Shown in pieces: positions 24,163-33,452 of a stretch of DNA of 50,314 nt; within the stretch, counting starts at the first letter, position 1, and every line of letters begins with the position of its first letter. The stretch covers positions 1 through 50,314 of the forward strand of contig PWEK01000004.1 of the NCBI GenBank assembly GCA_003553445.1, given 5' to 3'. A program made the translations under genes and the position numbers. The DNA is from Elusimicrobiota bacterium. Its GTDB lineage: Bacteria > CG03 > SLGR01. The notes below the pieces were generated by a model that was not told where the DNA came from, did no database searches, and worked only from the letters and a program-made list of their open reading frames with translations.

Positions 24163-25944
24163 ATGGACCTTATTTTAATGTCAGTGGCTCTTCCCGCGTT
24201 TATCGGTTTTGCAGCACTGTTTATTCCGAAGAAGCTGAGAAATTACGGGAGCTTTGCTGCTGCGGCAGCCGCGTTAAGCGTATTGATTGGGGGGCTGAGC
24301 AGCTTCGGAGAATACAGGAATTTTTTCTTTGCCGAAGAGATTGCATTTAAGGCTGATATTCTTTCTCTGATTTTAATTACATTAACCGGGGCTTTCGGTT
24401 TTCTGACTTCCCTTTACTCTAGAGGGTATTTCAAGAAAAACAGGCCGGGGCTTTTCTGGTCCCTCCTATGCTGGCTTTTTGCTGCTTCTTCTGCTGTTTT
24501 CTCAGCGGATACGGCAATTATTATGGTTGTTTCCTGGGGAATAGCCGGGGCGGTTTTATCGCTTCTCGTCTTTATTTCCGGCAGTCATTCTTCCGCCAAG
24601 AAAACCTTTATAATAGTGGGCTCAACTGATGCCCTTATGATAATAGGGATGGCGGTATTTATTCTGTCGCGCAGCGGGGGCTACCTTTCATCAACAAGTA
24701 TCTCTTTAAATGAACCCCTAAGGTGGACCGCGTTTATCACCCTGTTTATTGCGGCTGTCACAAAGGCCGGTGCGATGCCTTTTCATACATGGATTCCGGA
24801 TGTTTCAGTCTCCAGCGCAATACCGGTAACGGCGCTTCTACCCGCTTCAATAGACAAAATGCTGGGGATATACCTTCTTAAAAAAATTATGACTGACTGG
24901 TTTGTTATTTCAGGGGGGATGAATCTTGTTCTCATGATAGTAGGTTCCGTTACTGTTGTAGGGGGAGTTTTTATGGCTCTCAATCAGCATAATCTTAAAA
25001 AGCTCCTGGGGTATCATACTGTAAGCCAGGCGGGATACATGGTTTTGGGCCTGGGTACTGCAACCCCCGTGGGCATAGCCGGAGGGTTGCTTCATATGGT
25101 AAATAACTCAATTTACAAGCAGGGCCTTTTTCTGGGAGCCGGCGTTGTTGAGAATAATGCGGGCACCTCGGATCTTGATAAGCTCGGGGGGCTTTCTGGC
25201 AAGCTGCCTGTGACTTTTACAAGTTTCTTTATATGCGCTATGGCTATATCCGGGCTCCCGCCTCTCAGCGGCTTTGTATCTAAGTGGCTCATTTATCAGG
25301 GTATTATTGAAAAAGGGCCGGCTGCAGGCGGGATGTGGGCTCTATGGCTGACAGCAGCTGTTTTCGGGTCAGCCCTGACACTGGCATCATTTATTAAGGT
25401 GCTTCACTCTGTATTTTTGGGGCAGCCTTCAGCAAAACTGCGGGTAAAAAAAGAGAGGCTCAGGTGGGAGCTGCCGGCTCTTGTTTTTCTTCCTGCGGCC
25501 TGCCTGGCGATAGGAATTTTCCCGTCACATACAGCATATCCTTTTCTTGAGGCAATTACCGGGCCTATAGGTATGCCGGGCCTGTGGGATTCTCAGCTCG
25601 CAGGAGGATTTCTGCTTTCGGGAATAGCGGTCGGGGTGGTGTTTTACTTTTTGTTCAGAAGCTTCTCTTTCAGAGTAAGCCCTGTTTACATTGGGGGGGA
25701 AAAGCCCGACAGAGAAATGAGGGTCAGCGGGGTTGACTTTTATAAGACGATAGAAGAGGCTTCTCCATTTAAGGAGATGTACGGATGGGCGCGAAAAGGA
25801 TTCTTTGATCTGTATGAATTGCTGAAAAATTTTGTGTTTTACTGGATAAGAATACTCAAAGTTATGCATACCGGGGTTTTAAATACGTATTTACTCTGGG
25901 TTGTTGTAGGAAGTGTATTGGTTTTTCTGGCAATATTTTTATGA
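24163..25944 (+). CDS. Proton/sodium antiporter-like subunit (NuoL/HyfB-type) with C-terminal lateral helix
   Basis: This 593-residue membrane protein has about 14-16 helices. The antiporter core carries the conserved lysine helix VTKAGAMPFHTWIPDV, then HNLKKLLGYHTVSQAGYM and GGLLHMVNNSIYKQGLFLGAG. The C-terminal 90 residues (KTIEEASPFKEMYGWARKGFFDLYELLKNF, then two helices) resemble the MbhI or NuoL lateral helix, here apparently fused. It begins at the base after the large-subunit stop and probably forms the ion-translocating junction beside the hydrogenase arm. Its family neighbours include MbhH-prime and MbxH-prime. Confidence 0.88.
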   Translation: MDLILMSVALPAFIGFAALFIPKKLRNYGSFAAAAAALSVLIGGLSSFGEYRNFFFAEEIAFKADILSLILITLTGAFGFLTSLYSRGYFKKNRPGLFWSLLCWLFAASSAVFSADTAIIMVVSWGIAGAVLSLLVFISGSHSSAKKTFIIVGSTDALMIIGMAVFILSRSGGYLSSTSISLNEPLRWTAFITLFIAAVTKAGAMPFHTWIPDVSVSSAIPVTALLPASIDKMLGIYLLKKIMTDWFVISGGMNLVLMIVGSVTVVGGVFMALNQHNLKKLLGYHTVSQAGYMVLGLGTATPVGIAGGLLHMVNNSIYKQGLFLGAGVVENNAGTSDLDKLGGLSGKLPVTFTSFFICAMAISGLPPLSGFVSKWLIYQGIIEKGPAAGGMWALWLTAAVFGSALTLASFIKVLHSVFLGQPSAKLRVKKERLRWELPALVFLPAACLAIGIFPSHTAYPFLEAITGPIGMPGLWDSQLAGGFLLSGIAVGVVFYFLFRSFSFRVSPVYIGGEKPDREMRVSGVDFYKTIEEASPFKEMYGWARKGFFDLYELLKNFVFYWIRILKVMHTGVLNTYLLWVVVGSVLVFLAIFL

Positions 25945-26477
25945 TAGAGATAATTCTTCTTTTTAAGATTACAGCTGCAGTTATAGCCCTTGAATCGAAG
26001 AACCTCCTTTCAGCTGTTATATCCCTGGGAGGGGTCGGTTTCGGTCTGGCTGTTATAATGGTTTTCCTTGGAGCTCCGGATGTTGCTCTTGTTCAGATTC
26101 TTATAGAGGTTGTTCTTCTTATTATTCTCATAAAAGCAACTGTCAGCAGGGATGAAACCGATGTAAAGGGACAGGGGGAGTATTTTAATATTATTTTGTG
26201 TATAGCTCTGCTTGGGCTGCTTTATGTGGCTGTATTGTATGTGCTGGCAGTTATGCCCCGGTTCGGATATGCGCTGCCTCAGGATCCTTCATATGAAATT
26301 CCTTCGCTTGTGTATCTGACAAGGGGGATAGAGCATACAGGTTCAGCAAATATTGTAACCGCAATACTTTTGGGCTACAGGGCATTTGATTCCCTCGGAG
26401 AGGCGGCAGTTCTCTTTGCCGCTGTGGCGGGGGCTTTGACAATATTAAGAAAGGCGAAAAAAGATGAAGAAAAATAA
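25941..26477 (+). CDS. MrpA C-terminal-like protein (MbhD-MbhE fusion)
   Basis: This 178-residue membrane protein combines two modules that Pyrococcus encodes separately. Residues 1-75 form the DUF4040/MbhD part (VIALESKNLLSAVISLGGVG, APDVALVQILIEVVLLIILIKA), and the end forms the MbhE-like part (ANIVTAILLGYRAFDSLGEAAVLFAAVAG). Both derive from the C-terminus of MrpA. It would provide part of the lipid-embedded ion channel. It overlaps both neighbours. Confidence 0.83.
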   Translation: MIEIILLFKITAAVIALESKNLLSAVISLGGVGFGLAVIMVFLGAPDVALVQILIEVVLLIILIKATVSRDETDVKGQGEYFNIILCIALLGLLYVAVLYVLAVMPRFGYALPQDPSYEIPSLVYLTRGIEHTGSANIVTAILLGYRAFDSLGEAAVLFAAVAGALTILRKAKKDEEK

Positions 26478-26934
26478 GGGGATGGCAGATACAGTAAAGA
26501 TTGTTACAGACATATTAAAAGGCTTTGTGTTTATATACGGGGTTAATATAGTTTTATACGGTCACCTTTCTCCCGGAGGGGGTTTTGCGGGAGGGCTTAT
26601 AATAGCCTTTCTTTTAATACTTATGTTTCTGGTTTTCGGAAGAGAGGAGATTTTTCGCCGGTTTACCAGAAAAACCGCTCATACTCTGGAAACAGCCGCG
26701 GCGGTTGTCTTTCTCTTGCTGGTAAGCTTTGAAGTAATTCCCGGGGGCATAGGCCTGCTGGAATTTTTTGAAAATCTAATTACGGGCAGAACATTCAGGC
26801 TGGTTTCGGGTGGAAGAATTCCACTCGGGAATATAGCGCTTGGTGTAAAGGTAGCGGCTTCAATATTTCTGGTCTTTACGGTGCTGGCGATTTTCAGGGA
26901 AACAGAAAAGGAAGAGGAAAAAGATGACAAATAA
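26464..26934 (+). CDS. mrpB: Antiporter subunit MrpB-like (MnhB domain)
   Basis: This 156-residue protein has four helices and the MnhB signature YGHLSPGGGFAGGLIIAF. A longer loop with ENLITGRTF follows, and then the last helix. The start at 26464 gives MKKNKGMADTV; an ATG at 26482 is also possible. In Mrp complexes this subunit helps form the Na+ path (MbhF in the hydrogenase version). Confidence 0.87.
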   Translation: MKKNKGMADTVKIVTDILKGFVFIYGVNIVLYGHLSPGGGFAGGLIIAFLLILMFLVFGREEIFRRFTRKTAHTLETAAAVVFLLLVSFEVIPGGIGLLEFFENLITGRTFRLVSGGRIPLGNIALGVKVAASIFLVFTVLAIFRETEKEEEKDDK

Positions 26935-27289
26935 TGTTCCTTTTGCATACGGTCTTTGCATGCTGCTGTTCTTTATAGGCCTTTACGGTGTGATAACTAA
27001 AAAAAACCTGGTTAAAATAATAATATCCATACTCATAATGAATAATGCGGTTAACCTTTTTATTCTTCTGTTGGGTTTCCGCAGCCAGGGCAAGGTTCCC
27101 ATAATGACGGCTGATACCGATGCGCTTAAATTTGCCTTGAGGGCGATGGATCCTCTTCCCCAGGCTATGGTATTATCTTCAATAGTGATAGGTTTCTCCA
27201 TTGCCGCTTTGATGGTTGCCGTTGCGGTAAGGCTTTATAAAAGATACGGCACGATGGATATATCAAAAATCAGGGAGCTCAGGGAATGA
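26924..27289 (+). CDS. mrpC: Antiporter subunit MrpC-like (NuoK family)
   Basis: This 121-residue protein has three helices. The NuoK/MrpC family signs are GLYGVITKKNLVKIIISILIMNNAVNLF near the start and DPLPQAMVLSSIVIGFSIAALMVAV near the end. It corresponds to MbhG. The start overlaps mrpB by 11 bases. Confidence 0.9.
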   Translation: MTNNVPFAYGLCMLLFFIGLYGVITKKNLVKIIISILIMNNAVNLFILLLGFRSQGKVPIMTADTDALKFALRAMDPLPQAMVLSSIVIGFSIAALMVAVAVRLYKRYGTMDISKIRELRE

Positions 27290-28770
27290 GAATCATATCC
27301 TTATTTATTCTTTTTCCGCTTCTGGGTGCTTTTGCAGCCTCATTCTTTGCTTTTGGAGAAGAAAATAAAACTAAAATAAGGGCTTCAAATATAATAGCGG
27401 GATTTGTTACGGGAGGGGTTTTGGTTCTTTCTCTCCTTATGATAGGAAGGCATGGAATATACAACCTGGGGGGGTGGTCCCCACTTTTGGGAATTACGCT
27501 TGTTTTCGACGGGTTTGCTTCTTCAGTTCTTGCGGTAACATCTTTTGTTGTCTTTATGTGCACAGTTTTTTCTTTCAGGTATATAGCCTCATATAACTCG
27601 GCGGGAAAGTTCTATACCCTGCTTCTCTTGATGGTCGCCGGAATAAACGGGGTCCTGCTTACGGGTGATATTTTCAATCTTTTTATTTTTCTGGAAATAG
27701 CATCGGTTTCTTCTTATGCGCTCGTTGCCTTTGGAACATCGAAGCATGAGCTGGAGGCCTCATTTAAGTATCTTGTTCAGTCAAGCGTGGGTGCGGCGTT
27801 TATTCTTCTGGGCATCGCTTTTGTTTATTCATATACCTCGAATCTGAATATGGCTCATATAGCTTCTGTTGTCCGGCAGGAGGGGTTTTCTGCCGAAATA
27901 TACCTGGCGCTGGCTTTTTTTACTGCAGGTTTTTCAATCAAGGCGGCGCTTATACCTTTCCACGCCTGGCTGCCCGATGCGCACCCGGCCGCGCCTGCCC
28001 CTGTTTCGGCGATGTTAAGCGGGGTGCTTATTAAAACGGTTGGAATTTACGCCCTTGTGAGGCTGGGATACAGCATGCTGGGAATGACTCAAGGGGCGCT
28101 TCCGCAGCTTTTAATTTACTCCGGTGTTTTTTCAATGATATTCGGGGCGCTGCTTGCCCTGGGGCAGTGGGATTTCAAAAGACTGCTTGCCTTCCATTCA
28201 ATAAGCCAGATGGGGTATATAGCTCTGGGCTTCGGGCTGGCTACTCCGCTGGGGATTACCGCAGGACTTTTTCACCTGATGAATCACTCCGTATTTAAGT
28301 CCCTGCTCTTTTTAAATGCCGGAGCGGTTTATTTCAGGACCGGAATCAGGGACCTGCGCCGGATGAAGGGGATTGCAAAGCTGATGCCCGTAAGCGGGAG
28401 CACCTCCATGATCGCATCACTTTCCATATCAGGTATTCCTCCGTTTAACGGATTCTGGAGCAAGCTTCTTATAATTATAGCCTGTGTGCAGGCGGGACAT
28501 CCGGTACTGGCTTTCTGGGCTGTACTCGGAAGCATCATTACTCTTTCGTCTTTCATGAAAGTTCAGAAAAACGGATTTCTGGGGGAAACGGAAGAAAAAA
28601 AGGTAAAGGAAGCCCCCCTTTCAATGACAACCCCCATGATAGCCCTTGCTTTTCTTTGTGTTTTCATGGGGCTTATGCTTCTGCCCGGCCCCAGGGAAAT
28701 CCTGTTTGATTCAGCTGCGGCGGTTCTTCTTGAGTCCGGGGAATATATAGAAATGGTTTTAGGTAAATGA
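27286..28770 (+). CDS. mrpD: Antiporter subunit MrpD-like (NuoN family)
   Basis: This 494-residue membrane protein has 14 helices and the proton-antiporter core: FLEIASVSSYALVAFG (conserved Glu), FSIKAALIPFHAWLPDAHPAAPAPVSAML, FKRLLAFHSISQMGYIALG and FHLMNHSVFKSLLFLNAG. It corresponds to MbhH and is the principal Na+/H+ exchanging unit of the set. Together with the 593-residue protein at 24163 there are two large antiporter subunits in the operon. Four-base overlaps link it to both neighbours. Confidence 0.92.
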   Translation: MRIISLFILFPLLGAFAASFFAFGEENKTKIRASNIIAGFVTGGVLVLSLLMIGRHGIYNLGGWSPLLGITLVFDGFASSVLAVTSFVVFMCTVFSFRYIASYNSAGKFYTLLLLMVAGINGVLLTGDIFNLFIFLEIASVSSYALVAFGTSKHELEASFKYLVQSSVGAAFILLGIAFVYSYTSNLNMAHIASVVRQEGFSAEIYLALAFFTAGFSIKAALIPFHAWLPDAHPAAPAPVSAMLSGVLIKTVGIYALVRLGYSMLGMTQGALPQLLIYSGVFSMIFGALLALGQWDFKRLLAFHSISQMGYIALGFGLATPLGITAGLFHLMNHSVFKSLLFLNAGAVYFRTGIRDLRRMKGIAKLMPVSGSTSMIASLSISGIPPFNGFWSKLLIIIACVQAGHPVLAFWAVLGSIITLSSFMKVQKNGFLGETEEKKVKEAPLSMTTPMIALAFLCVFMGLMLLPGPREILFDSAAAVLLESGEYIEMVLGK

Positions 28771-29258
28771 GCTCCAAAAGAGTATTAATATTTATATTTT
28801 TCTTTGCTGCATGGCTTTTTCTACTGTGGCCTTTTTCTCCCTTGAATATTCAGGATATTACAGCGGGGGTTTTGGTATGTTTTTCTGCGGTTTTGCTTTT
28901 TACGGACAAAAAAGGTGCTAAAGAGTGGAGGTATTATTTCAATCCGGTAAGGTATTTCTGGGCGGTTGTGTATGTGGTTTTTTTGTATTACTATCTTCTG
29001 ATTGCGGTGGTTGAAATCATTTTATCCGTATTAAAACCTGAAATTAAAGAGGATTCCCGTGTTGAAAAGTTTGGGACAAAGCTGAAGAACCCTCAGGGAA
29101 GGGCCCTGCTTTGCAATTCAGTTACTCTATTTCCAGGCACGCTCAGCGTTGAGATGAAGAATGAAAATCTGCATATTCAGTATCGTAAATTTGACATAAA
29201 GAAAACAAACGCAAGAATAAGAAAGATAGAAAAAGTGCTAAAAAAGGTGTTTGAATGA
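28767..29258 (+). CDS. mrpE: Antiporter subunit MrpE-like
   Basis: This 163-residue protein has two or three N-terminal helices (LFLLWPFSPLNIQDITAGVLVCFSAVLLF) and a cytoplasmic C-terminal domain (QGRALLCNSVTLFPGTLSVEMKNENLHIQ), the MrpE/MbhA pattern. It overlaps mrpD and mrpF by four bases each. Confidence 0.88.
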   Translation: MSSKRVLIFIFFFAAWLFLLWPFSPLNIQDITAGVLVCFSAVLLFTDKKGAKEWRYYFNPVRYFWAVVYVVFLYYYLLIAVVEIILSVLKPEIKEDSRVEKFGTKLKNPQGRALLCNSVTLFPGTLSVEMKNENLHIQYRKFDIKKTNARIRKIEKVLKKVFE

Positions 29259-29515
29259 TATATAATGTTTTAATCTATATACTTCTGGTTTCGGTCTTTC
29301 TGTGCATATACAAAATGGGCAGAGGGCCGACGCCCGTGGAGAGGGCGGTTGCCGTATATACGCTGGGTACTATCGTGGTTGCGCTTAGCGCGCTTTTTTC
29401 TCTGAAAATGGAGACCGATTTCTTTCTTAATGTCTCTATTTCCTGGGCTCTTCTTAGTTTTATAGGAACAATGGCTATAGCAAAGTTTCTGGAGGGAAGG
29501 GGGCTGGACGAATGA
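29255..29515 (+). CDS. mrpF: Antiporter subunit MrpF-like
   Basis: This 86-residue, three-helix protein has the family motif MGRGPTPVERAVAVYTLGTIVVA. It corresponds to MbhB, and its coding ends overlap by four bases with mrpE and mrpG. Confidence 0.88.
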   Translation: MIYNVLIYILLVSVFLCIYKMGRGPTPVERAVAVYTLGTIVVALSALFSLKMETDFFLNVSISWALLSFIGTMAIAKFLEGRGLDE

Positions 29516-29838
29516 ACCACATAATTGGAATATTCTTAATATCCCTGGGAGCTCTTTTTAATCTTTCCGGTTGTGTCGGTTTGTTAAGGTTTTCCAATGT
29601 CTTTTCCAAGATACAGGCTGCGTCCAAGTCTGTAACACTGGGCACAACTTTCATACTTATCGGCATAGCGTTCACGGAGGGTATTTCTGTTTCATCTACC
29701 AAGGCCCTTCTGACAGCGGGTTTAATTCTTTTTACGGTTCCCACCGGAGCGCATGCCCTGGCAAGGGCCTCAAGGGAATATTCAAAGACCCAAAAGGAAT
29801 CTGATAAAGGGAAAGAGAATGAAACTCCCAAAACTTAG
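29512..29838 (+). CDS. mrpG: Antiporter subunit MrpG-like
   Basis: This 108-residue, three-helix protein shows the MrpG pattern: IGIFLISLGALFNLSGCVGLLRF, QAASKSVTLGTTFILIG, and FTVPTGAHALARAS. It corresponds to MbhC. With its neighbours it completes a B-C-D-E-F-G Mrp set plus the A-derived pieces. Confidence 0.88.
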   Translation: MNHIIGIFLISLGALFNLSGCVGLLRFSNVFSKIQAASKSVTLGTTFILIGIAFTEGISVSSTKALLTAGLILFTVPTGAHALARASREYSKTQKESDKGKENETPKT

Positions 29839-30427
29839 AGAGTTAAGGGAAGCTATTACGGCAGTATTTTCCCGCAGGTATACCAGCAGATTTCCGAAAA
29901 AGCCTCATAAGGCTGCGGAAGGATACAGGGGAAAACCCGTGCCGGATGATGACTGGTGCATTGGCTGCGAGGCATGCTGCCGGGTCTGCCCCACAGGAGC
30001 TATTGAAATAGAAGATTCGCCGGAGAAGAGTGAAAGGGTTATAAAGCGGCTCTATGACAGGTGTGTGTTCTGCGGTCAGTGTGAGCTTCTCTGTCCGCAG
30101 CCGGAGCCGGGCGTCCGGATGACTGGAGAGTATGACATGGCAGATTACAGACGGGACAGGATGAAAAGCGAGCAGAGGTTTAATCTCATGGTATGTTCAA
30201 AGTGTAAAAACCCGGTGGCTACTGAAAAGCAGCTTCTTTCATCCATTGAAAAAATGGGCCCGGCCCTTGCGGCGGCATCTCCGGAAATGCTGCTTGCCAG
30301 GCAGAAGGGAATAGGAATGGGCTCTCCGCCGGTAATAAAGAGAAAATATACCACCCGCGCAGACATTTTTATCTTTCTCTGTCCCTCGTGCAGACACGAG
30401 GTTTACAGAACAGAAGCCGAAGGCTGA
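29819..30427 (+). CDS. mbhN: Hydrogenase ferredoxin-like subunit, NuoI/HycF-type, with zinc ribbon
   Basis: The ATG at 29819 gives 202 residues; a longer frame from 29753 lies inside mrpG. Two [4Fe-4S] motifs, CIGCEACCRVCPTGAIEI and CVFCGQCELLCPQ, place it with MbhN/EchF/HycF, which link the small subunit to the electron donor. The C-terminal half adds CSKC ... CPSC, a zinc-ribbon-like tail usual in HycF relatives. It sits at the far end of the antiporter genes rather than beside the other hydrogenase subunits. It is followed 12 bases later by the maturation protease. Confidence 0.87.
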   Translation: MKLPKLRELREAITAVFSRRYTSRFPKKPHKAAEGYRGKPVPDDDWCIGCEACCRVCPTGAIEIEDSPEKSERVIKRLYDRCVFCGQCELLCPQPEPGVRMTGEYDMADYRRDRMKSEQRFNLMVCSKCKNPVATEKQLLSSIEKMGPALAAASPEMLLARQKGIGMGSPPVIKRKYTTRADIFIFLCPSCRHEVYRTEAEG

Positions 30428-30439
30428 GGAGCAGGCAGT

Positions 30440-30898
30440 TTGCTTTCCATAGAAGAACTCAAGTTGTCTTCAGATTCGGTTATTGCAGGGATAGGAAATC
30501 CGCATAAAGGGGATGATAAGGCAGGATGCTATGTGGCCGACAGGCTGATTGAACACGGTCTTTCCAGGGTTGTCAACTGCGAGACTGTTCCGGAAAACTA
30601 TCTTGAAAAAATATCCTCAATGCGTCCCGACATTGTTCTTCTGGTTGATGCCGCAAAAAGCGGTAAAGCGGCCAGGACTGTAGGTATTTACAGAGCTCAT
30701 GAAATATCTGCCGGTGTTACAACACATACCGCCGGTCTTGATATGGCGATGGATTATATAGAGATGTCATGCGGTGCAGCGGTTTTTTTTGCCGGTATAG
30801 CTTCAAAGAAATCTGACGGCGACATGGGCCCCGAGGTAAGAAAGGCATGTGATATGCTTGTAGAGAAAATCAGGAGAAGGTTATGCATGAGTCGGTAA
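30440..30898 (+). CDS. Hydrogenase maturation protease (HycI/HyaD family)
   Basis: This 152-residue endopeptidase has the family motif GIGNPHKGDDKAG (Asp25/Asp26), a second acidic residue at Asp70 in VLLVDAA, and His96 in TTHTAGLD, the expected Ni-sensing ligands. It removes the C-terminal tail of the large subunit once Ni is in place; the matching tail is present on the subunit at 22960. The TTG start has a GAGGAG upstream. It overlaps hypA. Confidence 0.9.
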   Translation: MLSIEELKLSSDSVIAGIGNPHKGDDKAGCYVADRLIEHGLSRVVNCETVPENYLEKISSMRPDIVLLVDAAKSGKAARTVGIYRAHEISAGVTTHTAGLDMAMDYIEMSCGAAVFFAGIASKKSDGDMGPEVRKACDMLVEKIRRRLCMSR

Positions 30899-31203
30899 AG
30901 GCTAAAGAAATAGAGCGCATGATTTTAAAAAAAGCAGAAAGCTGCGGCGTAGAAAAAATATCCGGTGTTGTCATAAGCATCGGAAGAGGAGAAGGAGAGT
31001 CCCGGGAGGATATCGAGCATATAGTAAAGGAGCACATGGGGCTTGAAGAATTAAAAATAGTTGAAGAGGATATTTCTCTTGAGTGCGCCTCCTGCGGATG
31101 CAGGGTTAATCATGATACCCGGTCATTGGTCTGCCCGGATTGTTCTTCTGCGAAACTCGAGATTTCCTCCGGTATGGGCTTCAGGGTTCTTGAGGTGAAA
31201 TAA
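30883..31203 (+). CDS. hypA: Hydrogenase nickel incorporation protein HypA
   Basis: This 106-residue protein begins MHE, whose His2 binds nickel. It has a zinc site of Cys68-x2-Cys71 and Cys84-x2-Cys87. It delivers Ni to the large subunit, normally with HypB, which is not encoded in this window. Confidence 0.94.
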   Translation: MHESVKAKEIERMILKKAESCGVEKISGVVISIGRGEGESREDIEHIVKEHMGLEELKIVEEDISLECASCGCRVNHDTRSLVCPDCSSAKLEISSGMGFRVLEVK

Positions 31204-31212
31204 AGGTTTAAA

Positions 31213-33450
31213 TTGAAGGAAAGATTTTTAATTAAAGGTTCCGTTCAGGGTGTTGGCTTTAGGCCCTTTATCTTCAGGGTTGCAAATGAAATGAACCTTG
31301 GCGGGAGGGTAAGAAACGCCGGGGACGGCGTTGATCTTGAGGTTTCCGGAAAAAAAGAAAATATTGAGTCTTTCCGCAAAATTATAGAGAAAAAACCCCC
31401 TCCTGCCTGTCGGGTTGAAAAAATAGTCCGGTTGGAGAGTAATAAACAAAAAATTAAAGGGTTTTTTATTTCGGAAAGCGAAGGGGAGGCTGAGCCTTCC
31501 TTATCACTTCCTCCGGATATCGCGGTTTGCGATAGATGCGTTAAGGAGATGAAAGATCAGGAAAACAGGAGATTTTTATACCCCTTTACAGCCTGTGTGG
31601 ATTGCGGGCCCAGGTTTACAACCCTGGAGGCTCTTCCTTACGACAGAGGAAATACAAGCATGAAAAAATTCTCCATGTGCCCGGAGTGCCTTGAGGAATA
31701 TAATAATCCAGATAACCGTAGGTATCACTTTCAGGCAAACTGCTGCGGAAAATGCGGCCCCAACTATACCTTTGAGAAAAAAAGAGGAGAGGATGCGATA
31801 AAAAAAGCCGTTCTTTTGTTAAAGAAGGGGAATGCCGTTGCGGTAAAAAGCTGGGGGGGATTTCACATAATGGCGGATGCTTTTAGCGGGGAGGCTGTTT
31901 CAAAAGTAAGGAAGATAAAAAAAAGAAAGCACAAGCCCCTGGCTTTGATGGCAAAAAATATAGAAACTGTCAGAAAATACTGCAGGGTTACTGAGGAGGA
32001 TGCAGAGATTTTATCTTCTTTTCAGCGCCCGATTTTACTTCTGAAAAAGAAAGCAATTGAAAAAGAAATCTCTTCTGTTTCTCCGGATAATTCTTCAATT
32101 GGGATGATGCTGCCTTATTCAGGCATCCACCACCTGCTCTTTAAATTTTCCGGTTTAGATCTTTTCGTTACCACAAGCCTAAACAGGCCTTCGGAACCGA
32201 CAATAACAGATAATGCAAAGGCAGCCGGCTTTTTTAATGGCCCGGTTCTTAGCCATGAACTGGACATTTCATCGGTCTGTGATGATTCAGTTTTAAAAAG
32301 TTCGGAATCAGCAAATCAGTTCATAAGGAGAAGCAGGGGTTATGTTGCACAGCCTGTTGAATTTCCTTTGGAGGGCAGTGTTCTTTCTTCAGGCGCCGGT
32401 GAAAATGTTTCCTTCTGTTTCACCAGGGATAGAAAGGCCTACCCTTCCCAGTATTTCGGCAGCCTCAAATCTCCGGCCTCACAGGAAAGATATATGAAAA
32501 ACATCGGAAAGTGGATAAAAATCTGGAACCACAGGCCCCGTGCCCTGGCATGTGATATGCATCCCGGCTACCCATCCCGGGCCCTCTTTGAAAAACTCTC
32601 ATCTCAGAAAGGCATCCCCCTTTATAAAATTCAGCATCATCATGCCCATCTTGCCGGGTGCGCCGCGGAACACAATCTGAGGGGTAAGTTAATAGGGGCT
32701 GCCTTCGATGGGGTCGGCTACGGTGATGACGGTCAACTCTGGGGCGGGGAATATATGGTTTTTGACTACTGCGGATATGACAGAATGGGCCGCTTTAAAC
32801 CCCACCCCCTTCCGGGCGGGGATGCCGCAGCGAGAGAACCTTTCCGAAGCGCTCTCTCCTACGCTTTTACTGCGGGAGAAAAGTTCAATCCAAAAGGAGT
32901 GGAAAATTCATGTACCAAGGCGGTAAGAAAAATGATTAAAGAGAGAATAAACTCTCCGCTTTCATCTTCTACAGGCAGGTTCATCGATGCGGCGGCCTCT
33001 ATATGCGGTTTGGTAAACATAAGTACTTTTTCCTCCAGGGCCCCCATAGCCCTGGAAAGCCTTCTGCATGAGATGCCTTCGGAAGGATATAGGTTTAGAA
33101 TAGCCCGAAAGAGTTCCTTTTTTGAAATAAACAGCTCGGATATAATAAAAGGTGTTTTGGAAGATATTAAAAGAAACCGTGCGAGAGAGGAAATAGCTTC
33201 TAAGGTTCATTTCAGCATAGCCCGGGCGGCTGCGGACGGCCTAAGAGAATTAAGCCTGCGGACCGGGATAAAAAAAGCCTGTCTTTCCGGCGGGGTTTTT
33301 TTGAACGGTTATCTATTTTCAATGGTTTCAAAAATGCTAAAGGAAGAAGGAATAGAAACCTTTTTAAACAGTAAGGTTTCCCCGGGAGACAACGGTATAT
33401 CTTATGGCCAGGCTGCGGTATGCGCGGCAAAATACAGGGAGGAGGAATAA
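31213..33450 (+). CDS. hypF: Carbamoyltransferase HypF
   Basis: This 745-residue protein has the full HypF layout. An acylphosphatase domain comes first (GSVQGVGFRPFIFRVA, residues 8-24), then two zinc-finger repeats (CDRC ... CVDCGPRFT; CPEC ... CCGKCGP). A YrdC-like domain (AVKSWGGFHIMADA, KHKPLALMAKN) and a Kae1-like domain (HHHAHLAGCAAEHNL, AAFDGVGYGDDGQLWGGE, CLSGGVFLNGYL) complete it. It makes carbamoyl-adenylate and hands the carbamoyl group to HypE for synthesis of the Fe-bound cyanides. The TTG start is preceded by AAAGG. Confidence 0.96.
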   Translation: MKERFLIKGSVQGVGFRPFIFRVANEMNLGGRVRNAGDGVDLEVSGKKENIESFRKIIEKKPPPACRVEKIVRLESNKQKIKGFFISESEGEAEPSLSLPPDIAVCDRCVKEMKDQENRRFLYPFTACVDCGPRFTTLEALPYDRGNTSMKKFSMCPECLEEYNNPDNRRYHFQANCCGKCGPNYTFEKKRGEDAIKKAVLLLKKGNAVAVKSWGGFHIMADAFSGEAVSKVRKIKKRKHKPLALMAKNIETVRKYCRVTEEDAEILSSFQRPILLLKKKAIEKEISSVSPDNSSIGMMLPYSGIHHLLFKFSGLDLFVTTSLNRPSEPTITDNAKAAGFFNGPVLSHELDISSVCDDSVLKSSESANQFIRRSRGYVAQPVEFPLEGSVLSSGAGENVSFCFTRDRKAYPSQYFGSLKSPASQERYMKNIGKWIKIWNHRPRALACDMHPGYPSRALFEKLSSQKGIPLYKIQHHHAHLAGCAAEHNLRGKLIGAAFDGVGYGDDGQLWGGEYMVFDYCGYDRMGRFKPHPLPGGDAAAREPFRSALSYAFTAGEKFNPKGVENSCTKAVRKMIKERINSPLSSSTGRFIDAAASICGLVNISTFSSRAPIALESLLHEMPSEGYRFRIARKSSFFEINSSDIIKGVLEDIKRNRAREEIASKVHFSIARAAADGLRELSLRTGIKKACLSGGVFLNGYLFSMVSKMLKEEGIETFLNSKVSPGDNGISYGQAAVCAAKYREEE

Positions 33451-33452
33451 AA

